In this document: positions 18,168 through 27,171 of the stretch, piece by piece
Layout of the letters: each line of letters begins with the position of its first letter
Numbering within the stretch: position 1 is the first letter of the stretch
Assembly: GCA_963749575.1 (NCBI GenBank)
Contig: CAVVNM010000013.1
Location: forward strand, 558,001 to 622,000
Direction: 5' to 3'
DNA from: JAMXLO01 sp963749575
GTDB lineage: Bacteria > Pseudomonadota > Alphaproteobacteria > Acetobacterales > Acetobacteraceae
DNA: 64,000 bases
The notes under the pieces: model-generated
The model's database searches: none
What the model was told of the DNA's origin: nothing
What the model saw: only the letters and a program-made list of their open reading frames with translations
Translations under genes and position numbers: made by a program

Positions 18168-19388
18168 TCAACCGATCACTCGGTCGTTCTTCAGGCCGCC
18201 GATTGCGTCCTTGTCCAGGCCAAGCCAGCCCCTCAACACGTCCTCGTTGTTCTGCCCAAGCAGCGGTGACGGCGTCACCGGCGGCGGCCTGCCTTCGAAC
18301 CGCACCGGCCAGGCCGGCATACGGAACGTGCCTACCGTCGGGTGCTCGATTGTCTGGAAGATGCCGCGCTGCTCGAACGTCTGGTCGTTGTACAGCTCCA
18401 TTGTGTCGAGCACCGCTCCGGCTGGCACGCCGGCGGCACCGATCATCTCCATCGCCTCGTGCTTGGTGTGGCGCCTGGTCCAGTCCGAGATCATCGAGTT
18501 GACCTCGTCCGGGCGTTCGGCACGCGCGGCGGGCGTTTCGTAGCGAGCGTCATCGAGCAGGTCCTCACGGCCGATCACCTTCAGCAGGCGCCGCCAATGG
18601 TCGGGGTTGGCGCGGCTGGTGAAGACATAGACGTAATCGTTCGAGCCGCCGCCCCTGCACGGGAAGGTGCCCATCGGCGGGATGGTGTTGGAGACGCTGC
18701 TGTCGGCGGCGCGTCCCGCCGCCTTGCCGGTGCGATACTGAGCGGCAAACGCGATGCGGATGTAGTGCAGCATCGCGTCCTGCATCGCCACCTGCAGGTG
18801 ATCGCCCTGGCCGGTCTCGCGGCGCCGGTACAGCGCGCCCAGGATGGAGATCGCCAGCAGCATGCCGGTGCCGGTGTCACCCAGCGACGGTCCCGGCTTC
18901 AGCGGGCGCCCATCGCGCTCGCCGGTGATGCTCATCGTGCCGCCGCAAGCCTGCGCGATCATGTCGAACGCCAGGTTCTTCTCGTATGGGCTGCCTTCGC
19001 CGAAACCCTTCACCTGGCAGTAGATGATCGACGGATTGAGCTTGCGGATCACGTCGGCGCCGAGCCCGAGCCGCTCGATCGCGCCGGGGGCGAAATTCTC
19101 GACCATCACGTCGGCCTTGGCGGCGAGGTCCTTCACCAGCGCCAGCCCCTTCGGGTCCTTCAGGTTAACCGTGATCGACTTCTTGTTGGCGTTGAACAGT
19201 AGGAAATACGGATCGTCCTTGCCGGCCGCACCGCCCAGTGCGCGACCCGGATCGCCGCTCTGCGGGTTCTCCAGCTTGACGACATCGGCGCCGAGCCAGG
19301 CAAGTGCCTCGGTGCAGGACGGTCCCGCTTCGAATTGGGTGAGATCCAGGATCTTTACCCCCTTGAGACAGGTCTGTCCGTCCGCCAT
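18168..19388 (-). CDS. CaiB/BaiF family (class III) CoA-transferase
   Basis: A 406-residue class III CoA-transferase that would move CoA between carboxylic acids through an aspartyl-CoA intermediate. Family landmarks are GVKILDLTQFEAGPSCTEAL, LGADVVKLENP, VMVENFAPGAIERLGLG and SIIYCQVKGFG. The catalytic Asp lies in PSLGDTGTGM. The ATG (MADGQTCLKG) with a GGAGGG upstream was preferred to a start 60 bp further up. First gene of a two-gene unit with the ThDP enzyme, so it probably supplies that enzyme's acyl-CoA, as formyl-CoA transferase does for oxalyl-CoA decarboxylase. Confidence 0.9.
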   Translation of the reverse strand: MADGQTCLKGVKILDLTQFEAGPSCTEALAWLGADVVKLENPQSGDPGRALGGAAGKDDPYFLLFNANKKSITVNLKDPKGLALVKDLAAKADVMVENFAPGAIERLGLGADVIRKLNPSIIYCQVKGFGEGSPYEKNLAFDMIAQACGGTMSITGERDGRPLKPGPSLGDTGTGMLLAISILGALYRRRETGQGDHLQVAMQDAMLHYIRIAFAAQYRTGKAAGRAADSSVSNTIPPMGTFPCRGGGSNDYVYVFTSRANPDHWRRLLKVIGREDLLDDARYETPAARAERPDEVNSMISDWTRRHTKHEAMEMIGAAGVPAGAVLDTMELYNDQTFEQRGIFQTIEHPTVGTFRMPAWPVRFEGRPPPVTPSPLLGQNNEDVLRGWLGLDKDAIGGLKNDRVIG

Positions 19389-19516
19389 GTCTGTCGCCCT
19401 CCGCTTCCGAGTGACAGGAAGGCTACAGCCAAGCCGGGTGCCCGTCACCCCTGAGCGCCACGGCTTGGCGGGGACATCGCGTTGCGAGACACTCTCGCCG
19501 GACGCGCGAGGTGCCG

Positions 19517-19814
19517 ATGCTTTTTCTGGTGATCAGCGAGCCGCGGCCGGAGCCGCCTAGTTCCGTGGTCGCATCGCGACAGCGCTACTGGCAGTGGATA
19601 GAGCCGCTACAGGCCGCCGGCGAAGTACAGATCGGTGTACGCCAGGGTCGGACGCGGGGCGGTCGTGCTGTTCGACGTGCCGTCTAACGAGGTGCTGCAT
19701 CGGCGGCTGAACGAATGGCAGGACATCATCCCGGTGCGGTTCGAGATTCATCCACTGATCGACCAGGATGCGGCACAGAGTTATTTGCGAACGAGCGGTG
19801 CGGAGGCAGGCTAA
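19517..19814 (+). pseudogene. Small muconolactone isomerase-like protein, frameshifted
   Basis: From ATG 19517 one frame reads MLFLVISEPRPEPPSS and RQRYWQWIEPLQAAGE. The next frame continues RSVYARVGRGAVVLFDVPSN, then EVLHRRLNEWQDIIPV and EIHPLIDQDAAQSYL. Joined by removing one base near 19632 they make a protein of about 98 residues resembling the dimeric alpha+beta-barrel family that includes muconolactone isomerase. As sequenced it stops early. The flanking genes run away from or toward it, so it has no clear operon. Confidence 0.6.
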
Positions 19815-19866
19815 CGGCTTGCCACGAAATAACTGCGCCAATTGCCGGCAAAGCCGCCATTTTCCC

Positions 19867-19909
19867 CGTCATCCCCGCGCAAACGGGGAACCAGTTGGCG
19901 GGGATGACG
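19867..19909. repeat. Perfect 12-bp inverted repeat, REP-like
   Basis: CGTCATCCCCGC at 19867-19878 and its exact complement GCGGGGATGACG at 19898-19909 flank a loop of 19 bp that itself contains a CGGGGA half. The sequence matches a very common dispersed palindrome of proteobacteria. It lies between the converging small plus-strand gene and thyX and could serve as a bidirectional terminator. Confidence 0.75.
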
Positions 19910-19961
19910 ACTTTGGAGTACTGCCTCGGCTACGCCTAAATCGTTTAATTCGCGGCAGATC

Positions 19962-20897
19962 CTAATTGGACTTCAGCGCCGCCATCAGCTCGTCCCATTC
20001 ACGTCGGTTCAGACCGCTGTTCGCCTGCTCCACTGGCTCCCCCGCCAGCTTCCGCCGCACCACCGCCAGCATCTGCGCCGACAGCGTGACCGCGCCCAGC
20101 CGGTAGTCGAGGAACGCCTGATGCGCCACCGGCACCCACGCAGCCACCGTGCCCAGCATCGCTTCGGCGTAGGCGCGGATTTCGTACTGCGCGTGCGCGT
20201 CGGCACGCAGCGAGAGAAAGTGGCACAGGTTGTACAGGTCGATCTTCCAGTACCACTGCGTGTAGGCGTTCAGCGTCAGGTTCATCCGCGCCAGCTCTCG
20301 CGCCAGCCCCTGCCGCGACGGATCGACCGCCGCGCCCGACGCATCCTCGTTCAGCATCTCGGCATAGTGATCGTAACAGCGAGTCGCATCCTCACGCAGC
20401 AGGTCGAGCACGTGCGCTGCCTCCTCGCCGGCCAGCACGTCGCCGCGCCCCTGGCGGTTGACCGAGGATTGAGCAGCCAGATGCTCGGGCTCGGGCAGGT
20501 AGAACTCGCGGTCCAGGATCGAATAGCGCGCGGAATACTCGTTCACATTGGCGGTGCGGTGGCGGATCCACTGCCGCGCGACGAAGATCGGCAGCTTCAC
20601 GTGGTACTTGATCTCGCACATCTCGAACGGCGTGGAATGCCGGTGCCGCATCAGGTAGCGGATCAGCCCGGCATCCTCGGAGACCCGCCGCGTGCCCCGC
20701 CCGTACGACACCCGCGCCGCCTGCACGATTGCGGCATCGTCGCCCATGTAGTCGATCACCCGGACGAAGCCGTGATCCAGCACCGGGATCGCCTCGAACA
20801 GCATGGCTTCCAGCGCGGCGACCGTAGGGCGGGCGGTCGGCGAGCGCTGGGCGCGGGCGACCTCGATCTCGGCTTCCTGTTGCTCGGTCAGGCGCAT
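19962..20897 (-). CDS. thyX: FAD-dependent thymidylate synthase ThyX
   Basis: Converts dUMP to dTMP using methylenetetrahydrofolate, FAD and NADPH. The protein has 311 residues from the ATG at 20897 (MRLTEQQEAEI), which has GGAG seven bases upstream; an in-frame GTG 18 bp earlier lacks one. The ThyX signature RHR(X7)S is present as RHRTANVNEYS at residues 112-122, followed by ARYS. VSYGRGTRRVSED and MRHRHSTPFEM are also typical. No thyA is in the window. The N-terminal 40 residues extend beyond the shortest ThyX proteins, which is usual in alphaproteobacteria. Confidence 0.96.
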   Translation of the reverse strand: MRLTEQQEAEIEVARAQRSPTARPTVAALEAMLFEAIPVLDHGFVRVIDYMGDDAAIVQAARVSYGRGTRRVSEDAGLIRYLMRHRHSTPFEMCEIKYHVKLPIFVARQWIRHRTANVNEYSARYSILDREFYLPEPEHLAAQSSVNRQGRGDVLAGEEAAHVLDLLREDATRCYDHYAEMLNEDASGAAVDPSRQGLARELARMNLTLNAYTQWYWKIDLYNLCHFLSLRADAHAQYEIRAYAEAMLGTVAAWVPVAHQAFLDYRLGAVTLSAQMLAVVRRKLAGEPVEQANSGLNRREWDELMAALKSN

Positions 20898-20945
20898 CGG
20901 CGACTCCACTTCCACCGGGCGGGACGAATGCCTATATTACCTCTG

Positions 20946-21250
20946 CCGGTTCGCTGGCTATGGCGATAAACGGTGCGTGGAATAAGCGTAGTGGACCCGG
21001 GGGCAGTGCCCGGCGCCTCCACCATTTTGGTCGCGAAGCGGACAAAATCCCCCGGAGGGGTAATGTCAACTTCCAGCCGCATGGGGGCGACACAGGCTCG
21101 ACACGCGCGGTAAAGACGTATCTTTCGCTCGGCATGGTTCCGCCGTCATCGGGCCATATGACAAGTGCCAATGATAACTCAGAGGTGCTCGCTGTCGCTG
21201 CATAAGCGATAAGCGCGGTTCGGGGGGCACCGGGCAACAGAAGCCCCCCA
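20946..21250 (+). ncRNA. ssrA: Transfer-messenger RNA, circularly permuted (alpha two-piece) ssrA
   Basis: Rescues stalled ribosomes and adds a degradation tag. The gene is permuted: the acceptor piece comes first and ends CGCCTCC-A-CCA at 21014-21024, then an intervening spacer, then the coding piece starting GGGGGCG at 21083. These two heptamers pair to form the acceptor stem and include the G3-U70 pair that alanyl-tRNA synthetase recognises. The tag is encoded from GCC at 21167: ANDNSEVLAVAA, stop TAA at 21203-21205. The T-stem loop in the acceptor piece (between CCGGG and CCCGG) lacks the usual TTC. The 5' and 3' ends given are approximate because processing sites cannot be read directly. 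Confidence 0.92.
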
Positions 21251-21252
21251 CT

Positions 21253-22065
21253 TCAGCCCTCGAGGAACTCCGTCACCGCCGCGCAGAATCGCACCGGGTC
21301 GTCCTCGAACATGAAATGCCTTGCGCCCGGGATCATCGCAACACGGGCATTCGGCACATGCGTCGCCAGTGCGCGCAGCACCCCAGGCAACGCACCCACG
21401 GTGTCGGTGCCGCCGACCAGCAGTGTCGGCACGTGTATCGACTGAGCATCGGCACGCGTGAACGGTTGGCGCTGTTCGTTGACCTGACCCGACAGCGTGC
21501 GGGCATTGTCCCGCCAGGTCTGGCGCACCGCGGCGGCCACGTCCGGCCATGCGCCGGGGCCGCCGACAATCTCGCTGAAGATCACCAGCGCTCCCTCGAT
21601 GTCACCGTCGGTGATTCTCTCGGCGGCGGCGGCGTAGCGGGTGCCGAACGATGCCGGAGCGGCTGTCGTGCCGTCAGCGGACAGGGTCGCATGGAGATCG
21701 CCGCCGGGTTCAGCCAGCACGAGCCGCCGCAGCAGATCCGGCCGCCGCTGCGCCACGCGGAATGCGACATGGCCGCCGCGCGAATGGCCCATCAGATCGA
21801 CCGGTTGGCCTCCCATCGCCTCGATGAAGCCGATCAGATCGGCGACGTGCTGCGCGATGGTGTAGTCGGTGCCGATCCCGTCCCAGTGCTCCGGAAAGAA
21901 ATGCCGCAGGCTGAGTGCGACCACGCGGCGCCGCCGGGACAGCGGTCCAAGCACCGGCGACCAGACGCGAAAGTCCCCCAGCGTGCCGTGCACACAGACC
22001 AGCGGCGTGCCCTCGCCCAGCTCGAGATACGCCATGTCGTAGCCGTTGACGCGACGATGCAGCAT
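21253..22065 (-). CDS. Alpha/beta hydrolase
   Basis: Soluble alpha/beta hydrolase of 270 residues. The oxyanion region is VCVHGTLGDFRVW, the nucleophile elbow GHSRGG (Ser), and the terminal His is in GARHFMFEDDP. The ATG at 22065 (MLHRRVNGYDMAYLELG) has GGAGG about seven bases upstream. It is divergent from the polysaccharide deacetylase gene with a 76-bp gap. The substrate is unknown; ester or C-C hydrolase are both possible. Confidence 0.88.
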   Translation of the reverse strand: MLHRRVNGYDMAYLELGEGTPLVCVHGTLGDFRVWSPVLGPLSRRRRVVALSLRHFFPEHWDGIGTDYTIAQHVADLIGFIEAMGGQPVDLMGHSRGGHVAFRVAQRRPDLLRRLVLAEPGGDLHATLSADGTTAAPASFGTRYAAAAERITDGDIEGALVIFSEIVGGPGAWPDVAAAVRQTWRDNARTLSGQVNEQRQPFTRADAQSIHVPTLLVGGTDTVGALPGVLRALATHVPNARVAMIPGARHFMFEDDPVRFCAAVTEFLEG

Positions 22066-22141
22066 GCTTGTCCTCCCTCGACACTCGGGCGCAGCATGGC
22101 CGGAAGGCGATACGGCGGGAAACCTATCAGGAGCGCGGGCG

Positions 22142-23047
22142 ATGAACGATGCAACCAGACACCCCGAGGGAGAGCCCTGGCAGTGGTCCGAGCCCACCTG
22201 GCGCCGCATCGTCGGCCGTGCCCGTGCCGGTCGCAGCCTGAAGCCGAAGGCGTGGCCCGATGGCGCGCGCTGCGCGGTGGCGATCAGCTTCGACGCGGAC
22301 CACGAGACGATCCCGCTGCGCGATGCCGACGAAAGTCCAATGCGCATCAGCCAGGGCCAGTACGGCAACCGCCAGGCGATGCCGCGCATCCGCAAGCTGC
22401 TGGAGCGTGAGGCGGTTCCCGCGTCGTTCTTCTATCCCGCCGTGTCGGCGCTGCTGCATCCCGAGGAGGTGCGCGCGACCGCCGACGAGGGCCACGAGAT
22501 CGGCATCCATTCGTGGATCCACGAGGCGAACACCACGCTGCCGCGCGAAGCGGAACGCGACCTCACGTTCCGTGCTGCCGAAACGCTGGGCCGCATCGCC
22601 GGCCGCGATCCGGTGGGGATGCGCACCGCGAGCTGGGATTTTTCCGTCAACACGCTCGATATCGTGCGCGAGATGGGGCTGCTGTACGACAGCTCGCTGA
22701 TGGCGGACGACGATCCGTACGAGCTGATGGATGGTGGCGAGGCGACCGGGATCGTGGAACTGCCGCCGGAATGGATCCGCGACGACGCGGTGTACTACAA
22801 CTTCGTCCGCTTCTCGGCGCTGCGGCCGTATACACCGCCATCAGCGGTGGAGGAGATCTTCACCGCGGAGTTCGACGGCGCGTGGGACGAGGGAGGGCTG
22901 TTCCTGCTGACCATGCATCCGCATATCACCGGCCACCGCTCGCGCATGCCGGTGCTGGAGCGGCTGATCAGACACATGAAGGCACGCGGAAAGTGCTGGT
23001 TCGCCACCCACGAGCAGGTGGCGCGCTGGTGCAAGAAGCACGGGTGA
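22142..23047 (+). CDS. Polysaccharide deacetylase family protein
   Basis: NodB-homology deacetylase of 301 residues. The metal site is visible as FDADHE (the Asp pair of motif 1) and HSWIHE (motif 2 His pair), with GMRTASWDFS as motif 3. No signal peptide is present, so it is cytoplasmic, like the PuuE/peptidoglycan deacetylase-like branch acting on allantoin, ureides or other amides rather than on cell-wall polymers. The ATG has AGGAG upstream. An ABC binding protein gene starts about 200 bp downstream. Confidence 0.88.
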   Translation: MNDATRHPEGEPWQWSEPTWRRIVGRARAGRSLKPKAWPDGARCAVAISFDADHETIPLRDADESPMRISQGQYGNRQAMPRIRKLLEREAVPASFFYPAVSALLHPEEVRATADEGHEIGIHSWIHEANTTLPREAERDLTFRAAETLGRIAGRDPVGMRTASWDFSVNTLDIVREMGLLYDSSLMADDDPYELMDGGEATGIVELPPEWIRDDAVYYNFVRFSALRPYTPPSAVEEIFTAEFDGAWDEGGLFLLTMHPHITGHRSRMPVLERLIRHMKARGKCWFATHEQVARWCKKHG

Positions 23048-23243
23048 CGCGTAGCAGCACTTCTGCTGAGCGGAGCCGAGGCGCTGCTGGGCGAGGCAGC
23101 GGACGCCATGGAGACGCGTTACGCATGTCAATGGCAGGCCATCGAGTCGAAGATAATGTTGCGCATATTCTACACCTCGTGATAGAAAATATGCTAGGAG
23201 ACGCGTAGTAGACCGCCTTATCGTGTCGCGAGGGAGGTCGACC

Positions 23244-24500
23244 ATGGTGGGCTTCATTCATCCACTCGGCCGCCGTGCCAGCGTTGTACTGGGAACATCA
23301 TTCGCAGCTGCCGCAGCGCTCCGCCGCGCGCACGCTGCCGACAAGTCGTTCCGGATCGCAATCAACCTGCCGTTCACCGGCGGAGAAGCCGAGGGAGCCA
23401 TCCAAATCAGGAACGGCGCCATGCTGGCGATCGATGAGATCAACGCCAAAGGCGGCGTCGGCGGCTTCCAGCTGGAAGTCGTGCAGATGGATGACGGCAC
23501 CGCGACCGCGGGCGGCTACGATCCAGGTCAGGCGGCCACCAACGCGCGCAAGATGGTGACTGACCCGACCATCCTCGCCGCACTCGGTCCCTACAACAGC
23601 GGTTCGGGCAAGGCGATGTCGCCGATCCTGAGCGCAGCGAGTCTTGCCATCATCACGCCGACCTCGACCAATCCCGACATCACCGATCCGAAGTTCGCGC
23701 AGATCTACCGGCCGGCGGGGCCGGCAGTGTATTTTCGCACTGTCTCGACCGATGCCTTTCAGGGTCCGAACATGGCAAACTATTACGCCGACGTCCTGAA
23801 GGTTCCGAGTGTCTATGTGCTCGACGATTCCGGCGCCTATGGCGTCGGTATCGCCGATTCGTTCGAGGCTCAGGTACGCAAGAAGGGCATCAAGGTTCTG
23901 GGTCGAGACCGCGTAGACCCGAAGGCGGCCGACTATTCGCCGGCACTCACCAAGATAAAGTCGCTGGGTGCGGCCTCACTGTATTTCGGTGGCAGTGCGG
24001 AAGCCGGTATCAAGGTGGTCAAGCAGTCATACGATATCATTCCAAATGTGCTCAAGGGCGGCGGTGATGGCGTGTACGAGCCAGAGATCCTGATCGGCGG
24101 CGGTTTTCCCGTGGCGGAAGGATGGTATGCAACGATTGCCGCTCCGCATCTGCTGGACGACCCGAGCAGCAGCGAATGGGTGAAGCGCTATGCCGCGCGC
24201 TACAGCAAGCAGCCGAACGACTATTGCATCACATCCTACGACGCGGTGCTGGTGATTGCCGATGCCGTGGATCGCGTGGCTCGATCGGGAGCTCCAATGA
24301 CGCGGGCGGCGATGCGCGATGCGATTGAAGCGACCCACATCGACACGCTGCAAGGGCCGATTTCATTCGACAGGAACGGCGATCTCGCGTCGCGCGTCAT
24401 CAGCGTGTTCCAGATCAAGCGCGACACGGCCTATCCGCCCGCTGACATGACGCACCAGTTCAAGTACATCGGCGTCGCTCCACAGGACACGGCCATATAG
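23244..24500 (+). CDS. ABC transporter substrate-binding protein (branched-chain amino acid type, LivK-like)
   Basis: Periplasmic binding protein of 418 residues with an N-terminal export signal (GRRASVVLGTSFAAAAAL, cleavage near AHAAD). The mature part has the Peripla_BP_6 features INLPFTGGEAEGA, LAALGPYNSGSGKAMSP and GAYGVGIADSFEAQ. GGGAGG-like ribosome binding sequence GGGAGG precedes ATG 23244. No permease or ATPase genes are adjacent, so it is an orphan subunit or works with a transporter encoded elsewhere. The ligand is unknown. Confidence 0.88.
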   Translation: MVGFIHPLGRRASVVLGTSFAAAAALRRAHAADKSFRIAINLPFTGGEAEGAIQIRNGAMLAIDEINAKGGVGGFQLEVVQMDDGTATAGGYDPGQAATNARKMVTDPTILAALGPYNSGSGKAMSPILSAASLAIITPTSTNPDITDPKFAQIYRPAGPAVYFRTVSTDAFQGPNMANYYADVLKVPSVYVLDDSGAYGVGIADSFEAQVRKKGIKVLGRDRVDPKAADYSPALTKIKSLGAASLYFGGSAEAGIKVVKQSYDIIPNVLKGGGDGVYEPEILIGGGFPVAEGWYATIAAPHLLDDPSSSEWVKRYAARYSKQPNDYCITSYDAVLVIADAVDRVARSGAPMTRAAMRDAIEATHIDTLQGPISFDRNGDLASRVISVFQIKRDTAYPPADMTHQFKYIGVAPQDTAI

Positions 24501-24699
24501 ACCAGGATCGGTGGCGCGGCGCAGCGTCACCCGAGCTCCGCCCGGTATCCCCTTCCGGCGTCCTCCGGTATGTCTGGTGGAAGTTCCGCGTGTCGGCATC
24601 AGGCGGGCGGACGTCCGGTGCATTGGCCGGAGCCGAGGCAACCGGCAGCGGCTCAGCGAGGGATGGCCGCGGCCACAACCACCTCGAACCGCACGTGTC

Positions 24700-26277
24700 C
24701 TACGCCTGCGCTACCGCGCCGGACCACGGCGAGGAGGCGTCGCTGATGCCGGTGCGCATGCCGTCGGGCGACTGCACGATCACGTTCGGGCAGGCGAAGT
24801 TGATCGGCACCGCGTTGTGCTCGACCACCTCCAGACTGCCGTCGGCGGCCAGCGCGTCGAGCACCGCTTCGGGCAGCCGACGGTCGGCGGTGGCGCTGTC
24901 GACGCTGGACACGTCGATGCGCGGATGATGCGCCGCCGTGTCCGCGTCCATGCCGAAATCCGCGATGAACGTCATCAGTTGGAACACCGCAGCCATGATG
25001 CGCCGCCCGCCGGAAGCGCCGCCGGCGATGAACGGCCGCCCGTTCTCGGCCAGAATGATCGGCAGCATGTTGCACAGCGCCCGCTTGCCAGGCGCGATCG
25101 AGTTCGGCACGCCAGGCCGCGGATCGAACCACATCATGCCGTTGTTCAGCAGCACGCCCGACTGCGGCAGCAGTACTCGGCTGCCGAACGAGGACATCAG
25201 CGTGGTGGTGATCGCCACGGTGTTGCCCTCCGCGTCGCACGCGGTCAGGTGCGTGGTGCAACTCTCCGCCGCCAACGGCTCAGACTCCCCGAGCCCCGCC
25301 AGGCGCTCGGCATAGGCCGCCTTCATTACGCGGGCGAGCGCGCGATACCAGGCGGGCGACGGCGCGGCGGCGCCGTAGGGCGCATCCGCCATGCCCTCCA
25401 GCACGCGCTTCAGCGTCGGCGCCGCGGTCAGCCCGCCGGTGAGTTGCAAGGTGCGGCCGCGCCAGCCGATCTGTTCTGCGGGCCGGGTACGCACCTGACA
25501 GTTGCGCAGATCCTCAAGCGACAGCACACCGCCGAGCGACTTGGCATCGGCAGCGACCGTGGCGGCGATGTCGCCCTCGTAGAAGTCGCGCAGACCAGCC
25601 TTGCCGAGTTGCTCCAGGGTCTCCGGCAGATTGCCTTGGCGGAAGAAGCCGGGCTTGCCCTGATAGGGCGGCGCCGGCGGCAACCCGTTCGGCAGATAGA
25701 CCGCCGCCGTGTGCGGATAGAGCCGGATCGCCGGGGCGGATGTGACGACCTTCAGAGCGGTGTACCAATCCTGCGGCAGGCCACGCCTGGCGAGTGCGAT
25801 GGCGGGCGCGATCACGTCCGACAGCGGTAGACGCCCCCATTGCCGGTGCATGTATTCGTAGCCGGCTACCGACGCAGGGATGGCGACGGACAGCGGGCCG
25901 TGGATGTTGATGTCGCCCGCGACCTCTGGCCAGGCGAACAGATCGGTGGTCATCCGCCCGGTCAGCTGGTAGGTCGCCGGATCGGTGGCGGCCGGCGCGC
26001 GTGGTCCGAAATCCACCACCTCGGCGCGGGGCTGGCCGGCACGGTGCACCAGCGCGAAACCGATGCCGCCGAGACCGGAGTTCCACGGCTCGTGGGTGGC
26101 CAGCGCCAGCGCGGTTGCGACCGCGGCGTCGATCGCGTTGCCGCCGGCATCCAGCACCGCGACGCCGGCCTCCGCCGCGCCCTTGGCCTGGGAGACCACC
26201 ATGCCGCGGCGGCCCTTTGCCGATGGCTTGCTGAGCTGCCAGTGCTGGGTGACGTGTGGCGGCGGCGTATACTGCAT
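24700..26277 (-). CDS. Gamma-glutamyltransferase family protein
   Basis: Ntn-hydrolase of 525 residues that would self-cleave before a catalytic Thr and transfer or hydrolyse gamma-glutamyl groups. The N-terminal core has GMVVSQAKGAAEAGVAVLDA and GGNAIDAAVATALAL. The predicted nucleophile is the second Thr region of ESCTTHLTACDAEGNTV. The C-terminal GGASGGRRIMAAV and MRTGISDASSPW close the fold. The ATG (MQYTPPPHVTQ) has AAGGA upstream. No secretion signal is apparent, so it may be a cytoplasmic acylase-like member rather than classical periplasmic Ggt. Divergent from nnrU. Confidence 0.9.
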   Translation of the reverse strand: MQYTPPPHVTQHWQLSKPSAKGRRGMVVSQAKGAAEAGVAVLDAGGNAIDAAVATALALATHEPWNSGLGGIGFALVHRAGQPRAEVVDFGPRAPAATDPATYQLTGRMTTDLFAWPEVAGDINIHGPLSVAIPASVAGYEYMHRQWGRLPLSDVIAPAIALARRGLPQDWYTALKVVTSAPAIRLYPHTAAVYLPNGLPPAPPYQGKPGFFRQGNLPETLEQLGKAGLRDFYEGDIAATVAADAKSLGGVLSLEDLRNCQVRTRPAEQIGWRGRTLQLTGGLTAAPTLKRVLEGMADAPYGAAAPSPAWYRALARVMKAAYAERLAGLGESEPLAAESCTTHLTACDAEGNTVAITTTLMSSFGSRVLLPQSGVLLNNGMMWFDPRPGVPNSIAPGKRALCNMLPIILAENGRPFIAGGASGGRRIMAAVFQLMTFIADFGMDADTAAHHPRIDVSSVDSATADRRLPEAVLDALAADGSLEVVEHNAVPINFACPNVIVQSPDGMRTGISDASSPWSGAVAQA

Positions 26278-26342
26278 GACCGGTTCCTTCGTGCTGTGCG
26301 GGGATGGTCCGCCGCCATCGCACACCTGGCAAGGGAGGCCCC

Positions 26343-26990
26343 ATGACTCTGCTGATCATCGCGGCCCTGATCTGGCTTGCTCTCCATATCGGCATCGCGG
26401 GGACGCGACTGCGTGATGTGCTGGCGGCCGGTATCGGCGAAGGTCAATTCCGTGGGTTGTTCTCGCTGCTCTCGATCCTCGCCATCGTGTTCCTGGTCTG
26501 GTCGTGGAGCGGCGCGTGGACGACCCCGCTGTGGGAGGCGCCGGATTGGCTGCGCTGGATGCTGGTCGCGGTGATGCTGGTGGCGTTCGTGCTGTTCGTC
26601 GCCTCGGTGAGCCGGCGCAACCCCACCATGGTCAGTGGCGAGGCGGCAATGGCGCGGCCGCCACACGGTATCCATCGCGTTACCCGGCATCCGATGCTGT
26701 GGTCGTTCGCGCTATGGGCGGCGGTGCACATCGTTGACAACGGTGACAGCGCGGCGATCGTGTTCTTTGGCACGTTCCTGATGACGGCGCTGACCGGTAT
26801 GCCGTCGATCGACGGCAAGCTGGCACGGCGCGATCCGGCTTCGTGGCAGGCGCTGGCGGCGATGACGTCGGTCGTGCCGTTCGTCGCGATTGCTCAGGGG
26901 CGCAACCGGTTCGTGCCGGGCGAGATCGGCTGGCTCACGCTGCTGCTTGGGGTGCTGGCGTGGGCGGTGGTGCTGCGCCTGCATCCGTGA
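26343..26990 (+). CDS. NnrU family membrane protein
   Basis: Integral membrane protein of 215 residues with about six hydrophobic helices. The pattern GIHRVTRHPMLWSFALWA (conserved His, Pro and Trp residues) is characteristic of the NnrU family, whose founding member is linked to nitric oxide metabolism in denitrifiers and which is related to isoprenylcysteine methyltransferase-like folds. No other denitrification gene is nearby, so that role is uncertain. GGGAGG precedes the ATG. Confidence 0.88.
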   Translation: MTLLIIAALIWLALHIGIAGTRLRDVLAAGIGEGQFRGLFSLLSILAIVFLVWSWSGAWTTPLWEAPDWLRWMLVAVMLVAFVLFVASVSRRNPTMVSGEAAMARPPHGIHRVTRHPMLWSFALWAAVHIVDNGDSAAIVFFGTFLMTALTGMPSIDGKLARRDPASWQALAAMTSVVPFVAIAQGRNRFVPGEIGWLTLLLGVLAWAVVLRLHP

Positions 26991-27171
26991 CCGAACGGCC
27001 ACGCACTCTGCGACGCCAAAAGACTATGCCGACGGTATCCGCTGCGATACCGAGGGCAATGTGTCGTGCGGCTGCTCCGGCGGCGAGGCCCCGCGGCGGC
27101 CTTTCGTGACGGGCGCGGCTGCGCCACTATCGGGCTTTCGGCCGAAGAGCAGTCGAATGAGGAGGGGCCAT

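Noticed and set aside
23048..23243. A small RNA or promoter element before the LivK-like gene
   Set aside because: The segment is more AT-rich than its surroundings but no convincing promoter pair or stem with a T-run was found.
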